Below, in pieces: positions 1-7,567 of a stretch of 64,000 nt of DNA; the first letter of the stretch is position 1; the number at the start of each line of letters is the position of its first letter. The stretch spans positions 1 to 64,000 of the forward strand of contig DAIRVG010000014.1 in the NCBI GenBank assembly GCA_036802945.1, in the 5' to 3' direction. The position numbers and the translations under genes are program-made. Source of the stretch: Gp6-AA40 sp036802945 (GTDB lineage Bacteria; Acidobacteriota; Vicinamibacteria; Vicinamibacterales; UBA2999). The notes beneath the pieces were generated by a model, which was given only the letters and a program-made list of their open reading frames with translations, searched no databases and had not been told where the DNA came from.

Positions 1-1704
1 GCAGCGCCGCGGCCCACGAAGACACTGCGACCCGTGCGCAATTTCGTGACGGTGACAGATCAGGTCATCCGCGAGCCCAAACGTGAGGATTGGCTGATCT
101 ACCGCGGCAACTACCAGGGATGGGGCTACAGCCCGCTCGACCGGATCAACAAAACGAACGTCGAGAATCTGCAACTGGTGTGGGCGCGGGCGATGGAGCC
201 TGGCACCAATCAGGCGACGCCGCTCGTCTACAACGGCGTGATGTATCTGGGAAATCCTGGTGACGTGATTCAGGCGATCGACGTCGCGACGGGCGATCTG
301 ATGTGGGAGTACCGGCATCCGCTGCCAGAACTGACGTCGATGCGGAACCCGCTGGGACAGCGCAAGCGTGCCATCGCGCTGTACGGCGATTACGTCTATA
401 CCGTGACGTGGGACAACCACGTGCTCGCGCTCGATGCCCGCTCCGGCGAGAAGGCGTGGGAGACGGATCGCGGCGGCGATCTATATGTCAGCAACTCGAG
501 CGGACCGATCGTCGCCAACGGCGTGGTGGTGGCCGGCAGTACGTGCCAGTACGCTGGTTACGCCTGCTACGTCACCGGTCACGACGCGAAGACCGGCAAG
601 GAGCTGTGGCGCAACACGATGATTCCGCGCCCCGGAGAGCCGGGCGATGAAACGTGGGCCGGCTCGCCGTACGAGAGCCGTTGGATGACCGGCGTGTGGG
701 GGCATCTCACGTACGATCCCGACCTCGACCTCGTGTACTACGGATCGAGCGGCGTCGGCCCCGCCTCCGAGACGCAGCGCAAGATGCCGGGCGCGACAAT
801 GGCGGGAACCAATACCCGCTTCGCCGTCCGGCCAAAAACGGGTGAAGTGGTCTGGAAGCATCAGGTTCTTCCGCGCGACAACTGGGATCAGGAATGCACG
901 TTCGAGATGATGCCGATCACCACGCCTGTCAACCCCGATTCGTCGGTCATGCTGTCGGTGAATCCGAACGCGCGTCGCGGACCGCGCAAAACGCTGACCG
1001 GCGTGCCGTGCAAAACCGGCATCGCGTGGAGTTTCGATGCAGCCACCGGTGAGTTCCTCTGGGCACGGCCAACCAACGAGCAGAACCTCGTCGCGACGAT
1101 CGACGCCAAAGGGCTCGTCACGGTGAACGAGGACGTCGTGCTGAAGGAGCTTGGCAAGACCTATCACATCTGCCCGACCTACAACGGCGGCCGCGACTGG
1201 CCGTACGGTGCGTACAGCCCGCGATCGAACGTGATGTACGTCCAGCTGGCGAACGTCTGCATCGACTCGAGCGCGCGCATGGATCGCGGGCCGCAGCCGG
1301 AGTTCGCCTACAACACGAACAATGTCGGGAAGTTTGCCACCGGCAAGGATAAGGCGGGCCGCATCGATGCCATCTCGGTCGAGACGGGCAAGACGCTCTG
1401 GAGCTGGGAGACGCGCGTCTCGAACTACGCGCCCATCCTCGCCACCGCGAGCGGCCTGTTGTTCAATGGGTCGATGGATCGCTACCTGCGCGCGCTCGAC
1501 GCCGACAAGGGCACGGTGCTGTGGCAGACGCGTCTGCCGTCGCAGGTGGTCGGCTCCCCAATCTCGTTTGCGGTAAATGGGCGTCAGTTCATCGCCATCA
1601 CATCAGGCGGCGGACCGATCGCCGCGACGCAGACGGTCGTGACGCCGGAGGCCGACACGGCGAGCGGCGCCAACGCGGTGTACGTGTTCGCGCTGCCGCG
1701 CTGA
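1..1704 (+). CDS. PQQ-dependent dehydrogenase, beta-propeller (5' end cut by window)
   Basis: This encodes the propeller domain of a pyrroloquinoline-quinone dehydrogenase, a periplasmic enzyme class that oxidises alcohols or sugars and passes electrons to the respiratory chain. The frame is open from base 1 and the first possible start (GTG at 34) already lies just before conserved propeller sequence, so the true start and signal peptide are upstream. Blade motifs with the docking tryptophan recur through the protein (DVATGDLMWEYRHP, DAKTGKELWR, VETGKTLWSW, DADKGTVLW). The segment RDNWDQECTFEM, at about residue 290, sits where the catalytic aspartate is expected in the family. There is no CxxCH haem motif, so a separate cytochrome acceptor is likely, and no adjacent Cys-Cys pair like that of methanol dehydrogenases. 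The substrate cannot be told from the sequence. Stop is TGA at 1702. Confidence 0.88.
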   Translation, partial: AAPRPTKTLRPVRNFVTVTDQVIREPKREDWLIYRGNYQGWGYSPLDRINKTNVENLQLVWARAMEPGTNQATPLVYNGVMYLGNPGDVIQAIDVATGDLMWEYRHPLPELTSMRNPLGQRKRAIALYGDYVYTVTWDNHVLALDARSGEKAWETDRGGDLYVSNSSGPIVANGVVVAGSTCQYAGYACYVTGHDAKTGKELWRNTMIPRPGEPGDETWAGSPYESRWMTGVWGHLTYDPDLDLVYYGSSGVGPASETQRKMPGATMAGTNTRFAVRPKTGEVVWKHQVLPRDNWDQECTFEMMPITTPVNPDSSVMLSVNPNARRGPRKTLTGVPCKTGIAWSFDAATGEFLWARPTNEQNLVATIDAKGLVTVNEDVVLKELGKTYHICPTYNGGRDWPYGAYSPRSNVMYVQLANVCIDSSARMDRGPQPEFAYNTNNVGKFATGKDKAGRIDAISVETGKTLWSWETRVSNYAPILATASGLLFNGSMDRYLRALDADKGTVLWQTRLPSQVVGSPISFAVNGRQFIAITSGGGPIAATQTVVTPEADTASGANAVYVFALPR

Positions 1705-1720
1705 AGGCCCGGGTTCGTGA

Positions 1721-1744
1721 GGGCGAGCCTGACAAGGCTCGCCC
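1721..1744. repeat. REP-like perfect palindrome after PQQ dehydrogenase
   Basis: The arms GGGCGAGCC and GGCTCGCCC (9 bp, perfect) are separated by TGACAA and begin 17 bp after the dehydrogenase stop codon. The element is compact and GC-rich, of the same style as the palindromes at 7451, 7548, 21033, 21745 and 32827. It could act as an RNA hairpin at the 3' end of the upstream message. No T-run follows it. Confidence 0.75.
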
Positions 1745-1747
1745 CAC

Positions 1748-2219
1748 GGTACTGTCAAGTTGAGGCAGGGGGCTGGCAGAGTAGGCCGATGACGAGCCCT
1801 GCCGCCAGTTACCACGGCTACCGCTTCCCGCCGGAGATCATCAGTCATGCCGTCTGGCTGTACCACCGTTTCTCTTTGAGCTTCCGCGATACCGAAGATC
1901 TCCCCGCTCAGCGGGGCATCACGGCCCACACCCGCGTGATGCCCTCTGTCGCCCATAGCACGACGCAGTACGAGAACAATCGAGCCGAAGTCTCTTATCA
2001 ACCAACCCGTCAACGCGAGCGTCAAATGCGAAGGTTCAAATCCACGGCTCACGCGCAACGATTCTTGTCAGTACACGGCGTCGTTCGGAATCTCTTTACC
2101 GTCTGTTAAGAACGCGTGCCTTCCGGGTGTGGAACGACGTGACGGGAACTTGCTGACAAATAATGGAGCCCGACATCGAAGCGATCGTCACGCACAGTCC
2201 TCGTCAACTTGACAGTACC
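1748..2219 (+). mobile_element. IS6-family-like element, internally deleted
   Basis: A perfect 16 bp terminal inverted repeat, GGTACTGTCAAGTTGA at 1748-1763 and its complement at 2204-2219, bounds 472 bp. This end sequence resembles IS6/IS26-type ends, which begin GG-ACTGT. A shortened transposase frame lies inside. No 8 bp target duplication is apparent on comparing the flanks (CGCCCCAC versus TCGCCAAG). An intact IS6-type element is about 750-900 bp, so roughly half is missing. It cannot encode an active transposase but could be mobilised in trans, because both ends are intact. Confidence 0.8.
1789..2109 (+). pseudogene. IS6-like transposase remnant, catalytic core deleted
   Basis: The reading frame joins the N-terminus of an IS6-family DDE transposase (SYHGYRFPPEIISHAVWLYH, then SLSFRDTEDLPAQRGIT) directly to the C-terminus (VMPSVAHSTTQYENNRAEVS, then QRERQMRRFKSTAHAQRFLS). 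The helix-turn-helix and the first two catalytic aspartates that normally lie between these blocks are absent, so this is an in-frame internal deletion of roughly 120 codons judged against the usual family length of about 230 residues. ATG 1789 is chosen as the start because the conserved N-terminus begins there; the frame stays open upstream into flanking DNA. The product is not expected to be active. Confidence 0.85.
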
Positions 2220-2338
2220 TCGCCAAGGGTTTATCTATCCGGCGGAAGACCATCGAAAGCGAAGGCAGAGCGACAGTATCGCGCCCGAACGCCGTCAGCG
2301 CCTGCGTTACGCTGTCTTACTCAACGGGGAGAAACGCC

Positions 2339-3130
2339 ATGATCCGCTATCTGGTTGCGTTCGCGTTCCTTTGCTGCGCCACGGCGGCGTCCGCGCAAAC
2401 CCCGGACACCGTCTTCATCGAGAAGCTCACCTGGGAGGAAGTCCGCGATGCGATCGCGGCTGGGAAGGCCACCATCATCGTTCCGACCGGCGGCACCGAG
2501 CAGAACGGTCCTCACATGGCGCTCGGCAAGCACAATGTGCGCATTGCCGCCAACGCCGAAAATATCGCACGCCGTCTCGGCAACGCGCTGGTCGCGCCGG
2601 TCGTCGCCTACACGCCCGAGGGCGGCATCGATCCGCCCACCGGCCATATGCGCTTTCCTGGCACCATCAGCATTCCCGATCCCGTCTTCCGCCAGGTGCT
2701 CGAATACATCGCGCGCAGTTTGAAGCAGCATGGCTTCCGCGACGTCGTCTTCATCGGCGACAGCGGCCCTAACCAAGCCGGACAAATTGCTGTCGCCGCG
2801 ACGCTCAACGCGGAATGGGCCGGCGGAAACACGCGCGTCCACGCCATCCCCGGCTATTACCGCAGCGATCCCGAGGGCGATGCCGCGATCATGATGGCAC
2901 GCGGCATCAAGCGGGAGCAGATCGGTAACCACGCCGACCCGCGCGACACGTCGCAGATGATGGCCGTCGATCCGACTATGGTGCGCAATTCCAAGATCGT
3001 CGCCGCCGATGGCAAGAACGGCATCCAGGGCGACCCGCGCGGCTCGACGGCGGAGATCGGCCGAGCCCTCATCGACAAGAACATGGCGCGCACCGTCGAC
3101 CTCATTCGTCAATCCATCGCGGCGCGATGA
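2339..3130 (+). CDS. Secreted creatininase-family protein with altered metal-ligand motif
   Basis: The protein has 263 residues. Residues 1-20 form a signal peptide (MIRYLVAFAFLCCATAASAQ), so it acts outside the cytoplasm. The rest matches the creatininase/MftE amidohydrolase fold: TIIVPTGGTEQNGPHMALGK near residue 55 aligns with the usual P-x-G-S-x-E-x-H-G-x-H-L-P block, FIGDSGPNQAG with the usual NGHGGN block, and NHADPRDTSQMMAVDP with the usual HAG-E-TS block. Several positions that normally bind the two metals differ: the family His after the Glu is Asn, the Asp of the first block is His or Lys, and the NGHGGN His is Ser. It may therefore bind metal differently or be non-catalytic. The shine-dalgarno-like GGGGAGA sits about 7 bp before ATG 2339. 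The substrate is unknown. Confidence 0.8.
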   Translation: MIRYLVAFAFLCCATAASAQTPDTVFIEKLTWEEVRDAIAAGKATIIVPTGGTEQNGPHMALGKHNVRIAANAENIARRLGNALVAPVVAYTPEGGIDPPTGHMRFPGTISIPDPVFRQVLEYIARSLKQHGFRDVVFIGDSGPNQAGQIAVAATLNAEWAGGNTRVHAIPGYYRSDPEGDAAIMMARGIKREQIGNHADPRDTSQMMAVDPTMVRNSKIVAADGKNGIQGDPRGSTAEIGRALIDKNMARTVDLIRQSIAAR

Positions 3131-3805
3131 GCTGGCTCACGCCTATTTGAGGAATCGCGCGACACCGACGTGGCATCTTCCAGCGGGCTTTGTCTGGGGT
3201 GTCCAGGCGGAGTGGCGGCGCCACGGGCTTGGCACCGTGCTGGAAATGGATCGAGCGTAGCCTTCGGCCGCGGTTTGGAGGTCATCCATCTATGGCCGGC
3301 CTTTGGAGCCGACGCGATGGATGAACGACCGTAAACCGCGGCTAAGTCAGCGCACGCGTAAGTCGCGAGTAACGGGCTAGGGTTTAGCGATTCCTGGGCC
3401 GGCCCCCTGGAATTCCTCCGGCCAGATAGGTAAACGCTGGGCGACTACTCAGGGTAATCGGAATGTTGGGAACGCATCGAGGGGCGATCTTAACAGCCTC
3501 ACGCGAACCGGGTTGCCACTACGCGGTCGGATCGAGGAGCCGGCCGCACATTTGTTCGGCAGTCGGAAGACTTTTTGCTCGTTCTGAACAGTCGAAAAGA
3601 GCCGCTCTCCATGGTTCGTCGACCCCGAGATACGAGACTGCGCCCAGATTCGCCGTAGCGAATCGCAGTCCCGCCCGGAATGGCAATTGCCTGAGGTGGG
3701 AGGGCGTCGACAGGCCGTACCGCCGGACGTCCAATACGTGCGGGACCAGCGACTCGATCGTACGGCGCCTCACCACGGCGGCACGGCGCCAAACAGTGAA
3801 CGGCA
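3131..3805. other. Gene-poor stretch, 675 bp
   Basis: No convincing gene is seen between the creatininase-like gene and the RodZ-like gene. Open frames here (for example 3463-3825 plus and 3519-3806 minus) lack recognisable domains, good ribosome sites and plausible amino-acid composition. It contains an imperfect inverted repeat at 3268-3341 and otherwise resembles decayed sequence. Confidence 0.5.
3268..3341. repeat. Long-armed imperfect inverted repeat
   Basis: CCGCGGTTT at 3268-3276 pairs with AAACCGCGG at 3333-3341, and inside these GTCATCCAT pairs with ATGGATGA. The stem is therefore about 20 bp with a few mismatches and a loop of about 25-30 bases. No T-run follows. Its function is unknown. 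Confidence 0.55.
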
Positions 3806-4708
3806 ATGACCACGCTTCTCTGTGATAGTTCCGGGAACGGACGCGCTTCTAACACCAGCACGCACGAAAACGACAGCGCCAAGCTTGGTGAGCTGCTCAG
3901 GCGCGCCCGTGAAGGTCGCGGTCTAACGCTCGAACAGGTCTCGAACGAGACGAAGATTCCCCGGCGCCATCTAGAGGCGCTCGAACACGGCAACTTGGCG
4001 GCTGTACCGGACGGGTTCTATCGACGCGCCGAGATACGCGCCTACGCTCGAGTAGTCAAACTCGATCAGAATCTTGCGGTAGCGGAGCTCGATCGCGCCT
4101 TGAACTCGCCATGCGAGTCGGCGATTGAAACACTTCAGGAGCCAACACCTTCCAGTAAGCGCGTTCTGATCGTGATCAGTGTTGTAGTGGCGACTGCGGT
4201 GTTTGGGCGTGCGATGGGGGGGCGAGAACCGGCGCTCGATGGTGATGCTCAAGTGCGCAGCGCCGCTGGTTCACCACAGCACAGCGTACCGTCCGTTCGA
4301 GAGACGCCGCCCGACGCCGTGGTCGGGACCTCGCGATTTACACAGTTGGATCAAGTCGCGCCACCATCGGCGTCTTCGGAGCCCGCGCTGGCCGTGGCGA
4401 TGGAACCGACACGAGCTCGAGCATCAGCGGCTTCGAACGGTGACCTTGCGGTGACAACGGAACAGGCTGAAACCCGAGCATCAACGGATTCGGTCACCGA
4501 GCTCGTCGTGACAACGCAACCGGAGGGAGCGCGAGTGACGGTGAATGGGATCGGATGGGGTATCGCCCCGGCTACGATCCGCTATCTGCCAGCGGGAGAC
4601 AAACGCATACGAGTCAGCAAAGAGGGGTACGCCACCGAGGAGCGGGTCGTGCGCGTCGCCGAGGGTAATCGGAGGATGCTGGACATTCGACTGCGCAGTG
4701 CACCTTAG
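3806..4708 (+). CDS. RodZ-like helix-turn-helix protein with C-terminal PEGA domain
   Basis: The protein has 300 residues. Residues about 25-95 form a RodZ/HTH_25-type helix-turn-helix (LGELLRRAREGRGLTLEQVS, then TKIPRRHLEALEHGN and GFYRRAEIRAYARVV). A short hydrophobic stretch around 120-135 (VLIVISVVVATAVFG) is a candidate membrane anchor. A low-complexity Ser/Ala/Thr linker follows, and a PEGA domain closes the protein (LVVTTQPEGARVTVNG, then GDKRIRVSKEGYATEERVV). The order HTH, membrane segment, extracytoplasmic domain is that of bacterial RodZ-like proteins that link cytoskeleton and cell wall, but the PEGA ending is typical of acidobacterial variants. The start ATG 3806 has no strong ribosome site. 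No cell-shape genes are next to it, so the role is inferred only from domain order. Confidence 0.75.
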   Translation: MTTLLCDSSGNGRASNTSTHENDSAKLGELLRRAREGRGLTLEQVSNETKIPRRHLEALEHGNLAAVPDGFYRRAEIRAYARVVKLDQNLAVAELDRALNSPCESAIETLQEPTPSSKRVLIVISVVVATAVFGRAMGGREPALDGDAQVRSAAGSPQHSVPSVRETPPDAVVGTSRFTQLDQVAPPSASSEPALAVAMEPTRARASAASNGDLAVTTEQAETRASTDSVTELVVTTQPEGARVTVNGIGWGIAPATIRYLPAGDKRIRVSKEGYATEERVVRVAEGNRRMLDIRLRSAP

Positions 4709-4982
4709 CCAAGACAGGCGACCGGCTTGGCGATGGATGCCGGACGCGCGAAATATGTCCGTCAAGGGGCCCGTCTCCACCTCGGTTATACAGTCGCCGA
4801 CGGTGACGCCCCCGAACTCGGCCATGCCTTGTGAAGTACCTGCGCCGATGGAATCGGGTCGACACATCTTCAACATCCTGAATGCAAGCTCGGTTCTGAA
4901 CGTGACTGAAGACGTTCGGGTCGTCGCTGGACCGCCCGACAGCGACTCTCCAGGGACGGTTGTGCGATCCCGTCCACAGGGT
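4709..4982. other. Intergenic region between convergent genes
   Basis: A weak hairpin (GCCAAG 4708-4713 with CTTGGC 4726-4731) follows the RodZ-like stop codon. No repeat of the dispersed families and no convincing gene is seen. A plus-strand open frame crosses the region but has no recognisable features. Confidence 0.45.
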
Positions 4983-5399
4983 CTAACCTCCGTCCGTGCC
5001 TTCGTGATCGCCCGCCGCAGGCCACACCGGCACGGGGTCAGCCGGGTCCGGCCAGAAGACGCGCGAGAGGTAGTGCAAGGCTATTCCGACTCCCCAGCGG
5101 TTCGGCGCGGTCGAGACCAGCAACGCGACTAGCAGGACGATGGCGCCGGATCCGACCAACGGATGCGACCGGCCGATCCCGAAATAGATCAGCACGATGA
5201 TGACCGCGATCGGAAGGCGGTCGCCGAAGATCGCGAACGCCCAGGTGTCTCCCGGATTGCGCTCGTATACGAGCCCGCACACCGCACACCGCTCGAGGTG
5301 ATGTGCCCATCCGGAGAAGATGGATCCCTCCCCGCAGTGCGGGCACCGCTTGCTGACGCCCCGGCGTAGCGCGATGAGCACCAGTTCGCGGCGTGTCAT
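4983..5399 (-). CDS. DUF983-type small zinc-ribbon membrane protein
   Basis: The protein has 138 residues. It starts with two CxxC pairs (KRCPHCGEGSIF and ERCAVCGLVYE) forming a probable zinc ribbon, then the conserved NPGDTWAFAIFGDR motif, then two hydrophobic helices (PIAVIIVLIYFGI and AIVLLVALLVS). This arrangement is that of the DUF983 family, found in many alphaproteobacteria and acidobacteria and of unknown function, sometimes near cytochrome oxidase genes. ATG 5399 was chosen because the family begins just before the first CxxC; the open frame runs further upstream but through unrelated sequence. The tail after about residue 120 is acidic and poorly conserved. Confidence 0.8.
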   Translation of the reverse strand: MTRRELVLIALRRGVSKRCPHCGEGSIFSGWAHHLERCAVCGLVYERNPGDTWAFAIFGDRLPIAVIIVLIYFGIGRSHPLVGSGAIVLLVALLVSTAPNRWGVGIALHYLSRVFWPDPADPVPVWPAAGDHEGTDGG

Positions 5400-5485
5400 G
5401 GATACGTCGTGTTGGGCTTTAGGGCCTGTGAAATCGTTGTGGTGCAGGCCTTTAGGCCGTGTCGAGCAGACCCGCCCTACCGACG

Positions 5486-6961
5486 TCAGCGGGTCGCGAC
5501 GCGGTCTTCGCAGAAGTCTTCCTGCAACTCCTGGTTGGAACGCTGGAAATAGCGCGTATACGTGTAGGGCTTCGCAAGTGCCTTCGCGTCGTCGGCGGTC
5601 ACCTGGTATTCGAGATACCTTCCCGCCTGCACGGAACGAATGCGTTCGACAAGATGCAACGCCTCGGTGTGCGGTGCACCTGCATCGTTGAGCCACGCCC
5701 TGGTGTCATTGAAGCTGGTCGTGTCCACGACGAGCGTGTCGCCTTCCCAGCGAGCGATCGAGTCTCCCAGGTACGTCGGATCCTTGGTGGAGTGCTCGCG
5801 CCGCCCGAGATAGATCTCGCGCTTGTTGCCCAATGCGATGTTTTCAAACAGCAGCGTCACCCGATTCGCGCTCGTCAGCACCTCGAACCTGGTATCGTCT
5901 CTCGCCATCATCCGGAATGGCCCGACGACCATGCAGTGCTTCGCGGGATCGAATTCGAGGTTTCTCGATTTCGCCATCTCCTGCGCGGCTGGCAGCAGCA
6001 CGAGATCCGACAACCGGCCGGCGGCTCTTAGTCCCCCCGGCAGCGCTGCACCTGCCGGCAGCGCTTCATAAATGCCGGCGAGTCCGCGTAGCTTGGCGGC
6101 ATCGACGGCCGTGGTCGTCGGCGTCGGCGTCGCGGGCGCTGCAGGAGCGGGGCCCCTCGGAAGCGGCTCGTTCGCGTACTTCGCCATGAATGCGACAAGC
6201 TTTGCATCATGTTCCGCAAGCAGCTTGTCGCGGCGAATGCTCCAGAGGTCGTCTTCAGGCGCGTTCTCGTTGCAAACGCTCTCACCGCCTTCGGTCGGCT
6301 CCGCCACCTTCCGGTAGTAGCGGGTGTAAGTGTACGGGGCCTTCAATGCCCTTCGATCGTCAACGAATACGCGCAACTGAATGTAGGCACCGTTGCCGTA
6401 CAGGCGATATCGCTCGATGACATGCAGCTCCTCGGAATGCGCCCACCGGTCAGAGTTCAACCACGACTTATCGTTGAATCCGATGGTGTCGACGACGAGC
6501 GTCTCGTCGTTTTCGACACGGCCTCGCGAGTCCCCATTCCAGGTGAGCGGCACGTTACGCGGATGCGGCGAGTTGAGGTAGATGCGCTGCAGTCCATGTT
6601 CGTCGACCGACGACCAGATCTGGTATAGCTTGTCCGGCGTTTCGACGAATCGAAAGTTGCCCGCGCCGGTGCCATGTCCTTGACGGAAGATGCCATCGAG
6701 TTTGCAGACCTGGCCGGTGTCGTCGGTATTCCATTCGAGGGCGTCGTGCTGCGCCAGCGCCCAGGGTTGGACAAAGTCAGCCAGCTTCTTGTCGATCTCC
6801 TGGTACGGAAGCTCCGTGGGCGGCGCGCCGAGCGGCGGCGGACCTGGATTCAATCCAAGACTTGCCCACGTGCCGAGGAATGCGGCGGGGACTTTCGTCT
6901 GAGCTGGTGCGACGCCCGGCGCGACAAGGACGGCCAATGCCGCCGCGAGCAGAACCTTCAT
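5486..6961 (-). CDS. Secreted two-domain protein of unknown function, tandem related halves
   Basis: The protein has 491 residues with an N-terminal signal peptide (MKVLLAAALAVLVAPGVAPA). Two related halves follow, each with a 'WNGDSRGRV/ARWEGDT - LVVDTxxFND - WL - HTE-LHxxER' signature, at about residues 130-190 and 410-465. They look like an internal duplication of one beta-rich domain. A proline/alanine/threonine linker separates them at about residue 270. The family is common in acidobacteria and often sits next to DUF6152 proteins, as it does here (stop-to-start spacing 58 bp). No catalytic motif is recognised. ATG 6961 is preferred because the signal peptide starts there and GGAG lies about 7 bp upstream; the frame upstream is translated repeat. 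Confidence 0.75.
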   Translation of the reverse strand: MKVLLAAALAVLVAPGVAPAQTKVPAAFLGTWASLGLNPGPPPLGAPPTELPYQEIDKKLADFVQPWALAQHDALEWNTDDTGQVCKLDGIFRQGHGTGAGNFRFVETPDKLYQIWSSVDEHGLQRIYLNSPHPRNVPLTWNGDSRGRVENDETLVVDTIGFNDKSWLNSDRWAHSEELHVIERYRLYGNGAYIQLRVFVDDRRALKAPYTYTRYYRKVAEPTEGGESVCNENAPEDDLWSIRRDKLLAEHDAKLVAFMAKYANEPLPRGPAPAAPATPTPTTTAVDAAKLRGLAGIYEALPAGAALPGGLRAAGRLSDLVLLPAAQEMAKSRNLEFDPAKHCMVVGPFRMMARDDTRFEVLTSANRVTLLFENIALGNKREIYLGRREHSTKDPTYLGDSIARWEGDTLVVDTTSFNDTRAWLNDAGAPHTEALHLVERIRSVQAGRYLEYQVTADDAKALAKPYTYTRYFQRSNQELQEDFCEDRVATR

Positions 6962-6969
6962 TCGGCTAC

Positions 6970-7048
6970 TCCGCCTTGAAAGAGACTGTCTGCGAATCCG
7001 GCTTGAAAGAGATTGTCTGCTAATCCGGTTTGAAGGAAAACGTCTTCC
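6970..7048. repeat. Three 27 bp tandem repeats at the 3' end of the DUF6152 gene
   Basis: Units begin TCCGCCTTGAAAGAGACTGT at 6970, TCCGGCTTGAAAGAGATTGT at 6997 and TCCGGTTTGAAGGAAAACGT at 7024. The third unit encodes the last codons of the DUF6152 protein (FSFKPD). The other two are tandem copies downstream, one carrying its stop codon and the last carrying the GGAG used by the next gene. Confidence 0.8.
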
Positions 7049-7418
7049 CATCTGCAAGGGTGACGCTCAGGAGCAGGAGCTCCGGCTTCCCGTCACGACG
7101 CGGACGTCCTTCGAACGTGACCTTGTCGCCCACCTTCGAGACCGCCCTGCCCCACCCCTTCGTTTCGAGCTGGCGCGGGGACGGCCCTTCGACGACCCAT
7201 TCCTGAGCGGCGTCGGCACCGCCGACACGCTTGCCTTCGATGAAAAAGAGCGTGTGCGGATTGCTCCAGCTGGCCTTTGTGAGCGTGCCCTCGACCGAGA
7301 GCGTCGTCTCCGGCTCGAACTGCGACTGCGAGTGATGCGCAAAGACGTTGCTGCCCGCCCCCGCCGCGACCATCGTCAACGCTGCGATGACTGCCATTGC
7401 CGTCCGGGTTGATTTCAT
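7020..7418 (-). CDS. DUF6152-family secreted small protein
   Basis: The protein has 132 residues with a signal peptide ending at AGAGSNVFA; the mature chain begins with the HHS motif (AHHSQSQFEPETTLSVEGTL) that is characteristic of DUF6152 proteins. The family continues through TKASWSNPHTLFFIEGK and ends with GKPELLLLSVTLADGKTF. The beta-rich fold resembles OB-like periplasmic proteins, and the paired histidines at the mature N-terminus could bind metal, although no function is established. It lies immediately upstream of the two-domain secreted protein on the same strand and is probably cotranscribed with it. The C-terminus ends within a tandemly duplicated 27 bp unit. Confidence 0.8.
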   Translation of the reverse strand: MKSTRTAMAVIAALTMVAAGAGSNVFAHHSQSQFEPETTLSVEGTLTKASWSNPHTLFFIEGKRVGGADAAQEWVVEGPSPRQLETKGWGRAVSKVGDKVTFEGRPRRDGKPELLLLSVTLADGKTFSFKPD

Positions 7419-7450
7419 CGTGAATCCCTTTCCACTCTGCTGTGGTCGCA

Positions 7451-7567
7451 GGCCGGTCTAAAGACCGGCCTCTACGGGTCTTAGAGGCGGCCTCTACGGA
7501 TCGTAGAGCGGCCTCTACGGATAGAGGCGGCCTCTACGGATCGTAGAGGCCGACCTTCAGGTCGGCC
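7451..7567. repeat. Cluster of REP-like palindromes between TonB receptor and DUF6152 gene
   Basis: The cluster opens with GGCCGGTCTAAAGACCGGCC (7451-7470, perfect 9 bp arms) and closes with GGCCGACCTTCAGGTCGGCC (7548-7567, perfect 9 bp arms). Between them the unit CCTCTACGGATCGTAGAGG recurs in full or partly at least four times. The last palindrome touches the stop codon of the TonB receptor. In RNA this would fold into a row of hairpins. The same motif with CTACGG next to it appears at 21745 and 23718. Confidence 0.85.

Noticed and set aside
2027..2046. GGTTCAAATCC looks like a tRNA T-arm
   Set aside because: It encodes RRFKST of the IS6-like transposase remnant, and no cloverleaf can be drawn around it.
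3463..3825. 120-residue open frame before the RodZ-like gene
   Set aside because: No ribosome site or domain is seen, the composition is that of random GC-rich DNA, and it overlaps the next gene start.
5400..5696. N-terminal 99-residue extension of the DUF983 gene
   Set aside because: It overlaps the coding sequence of the upstream secreted protein in another frame and has no family similarity; the family start is at 5399.
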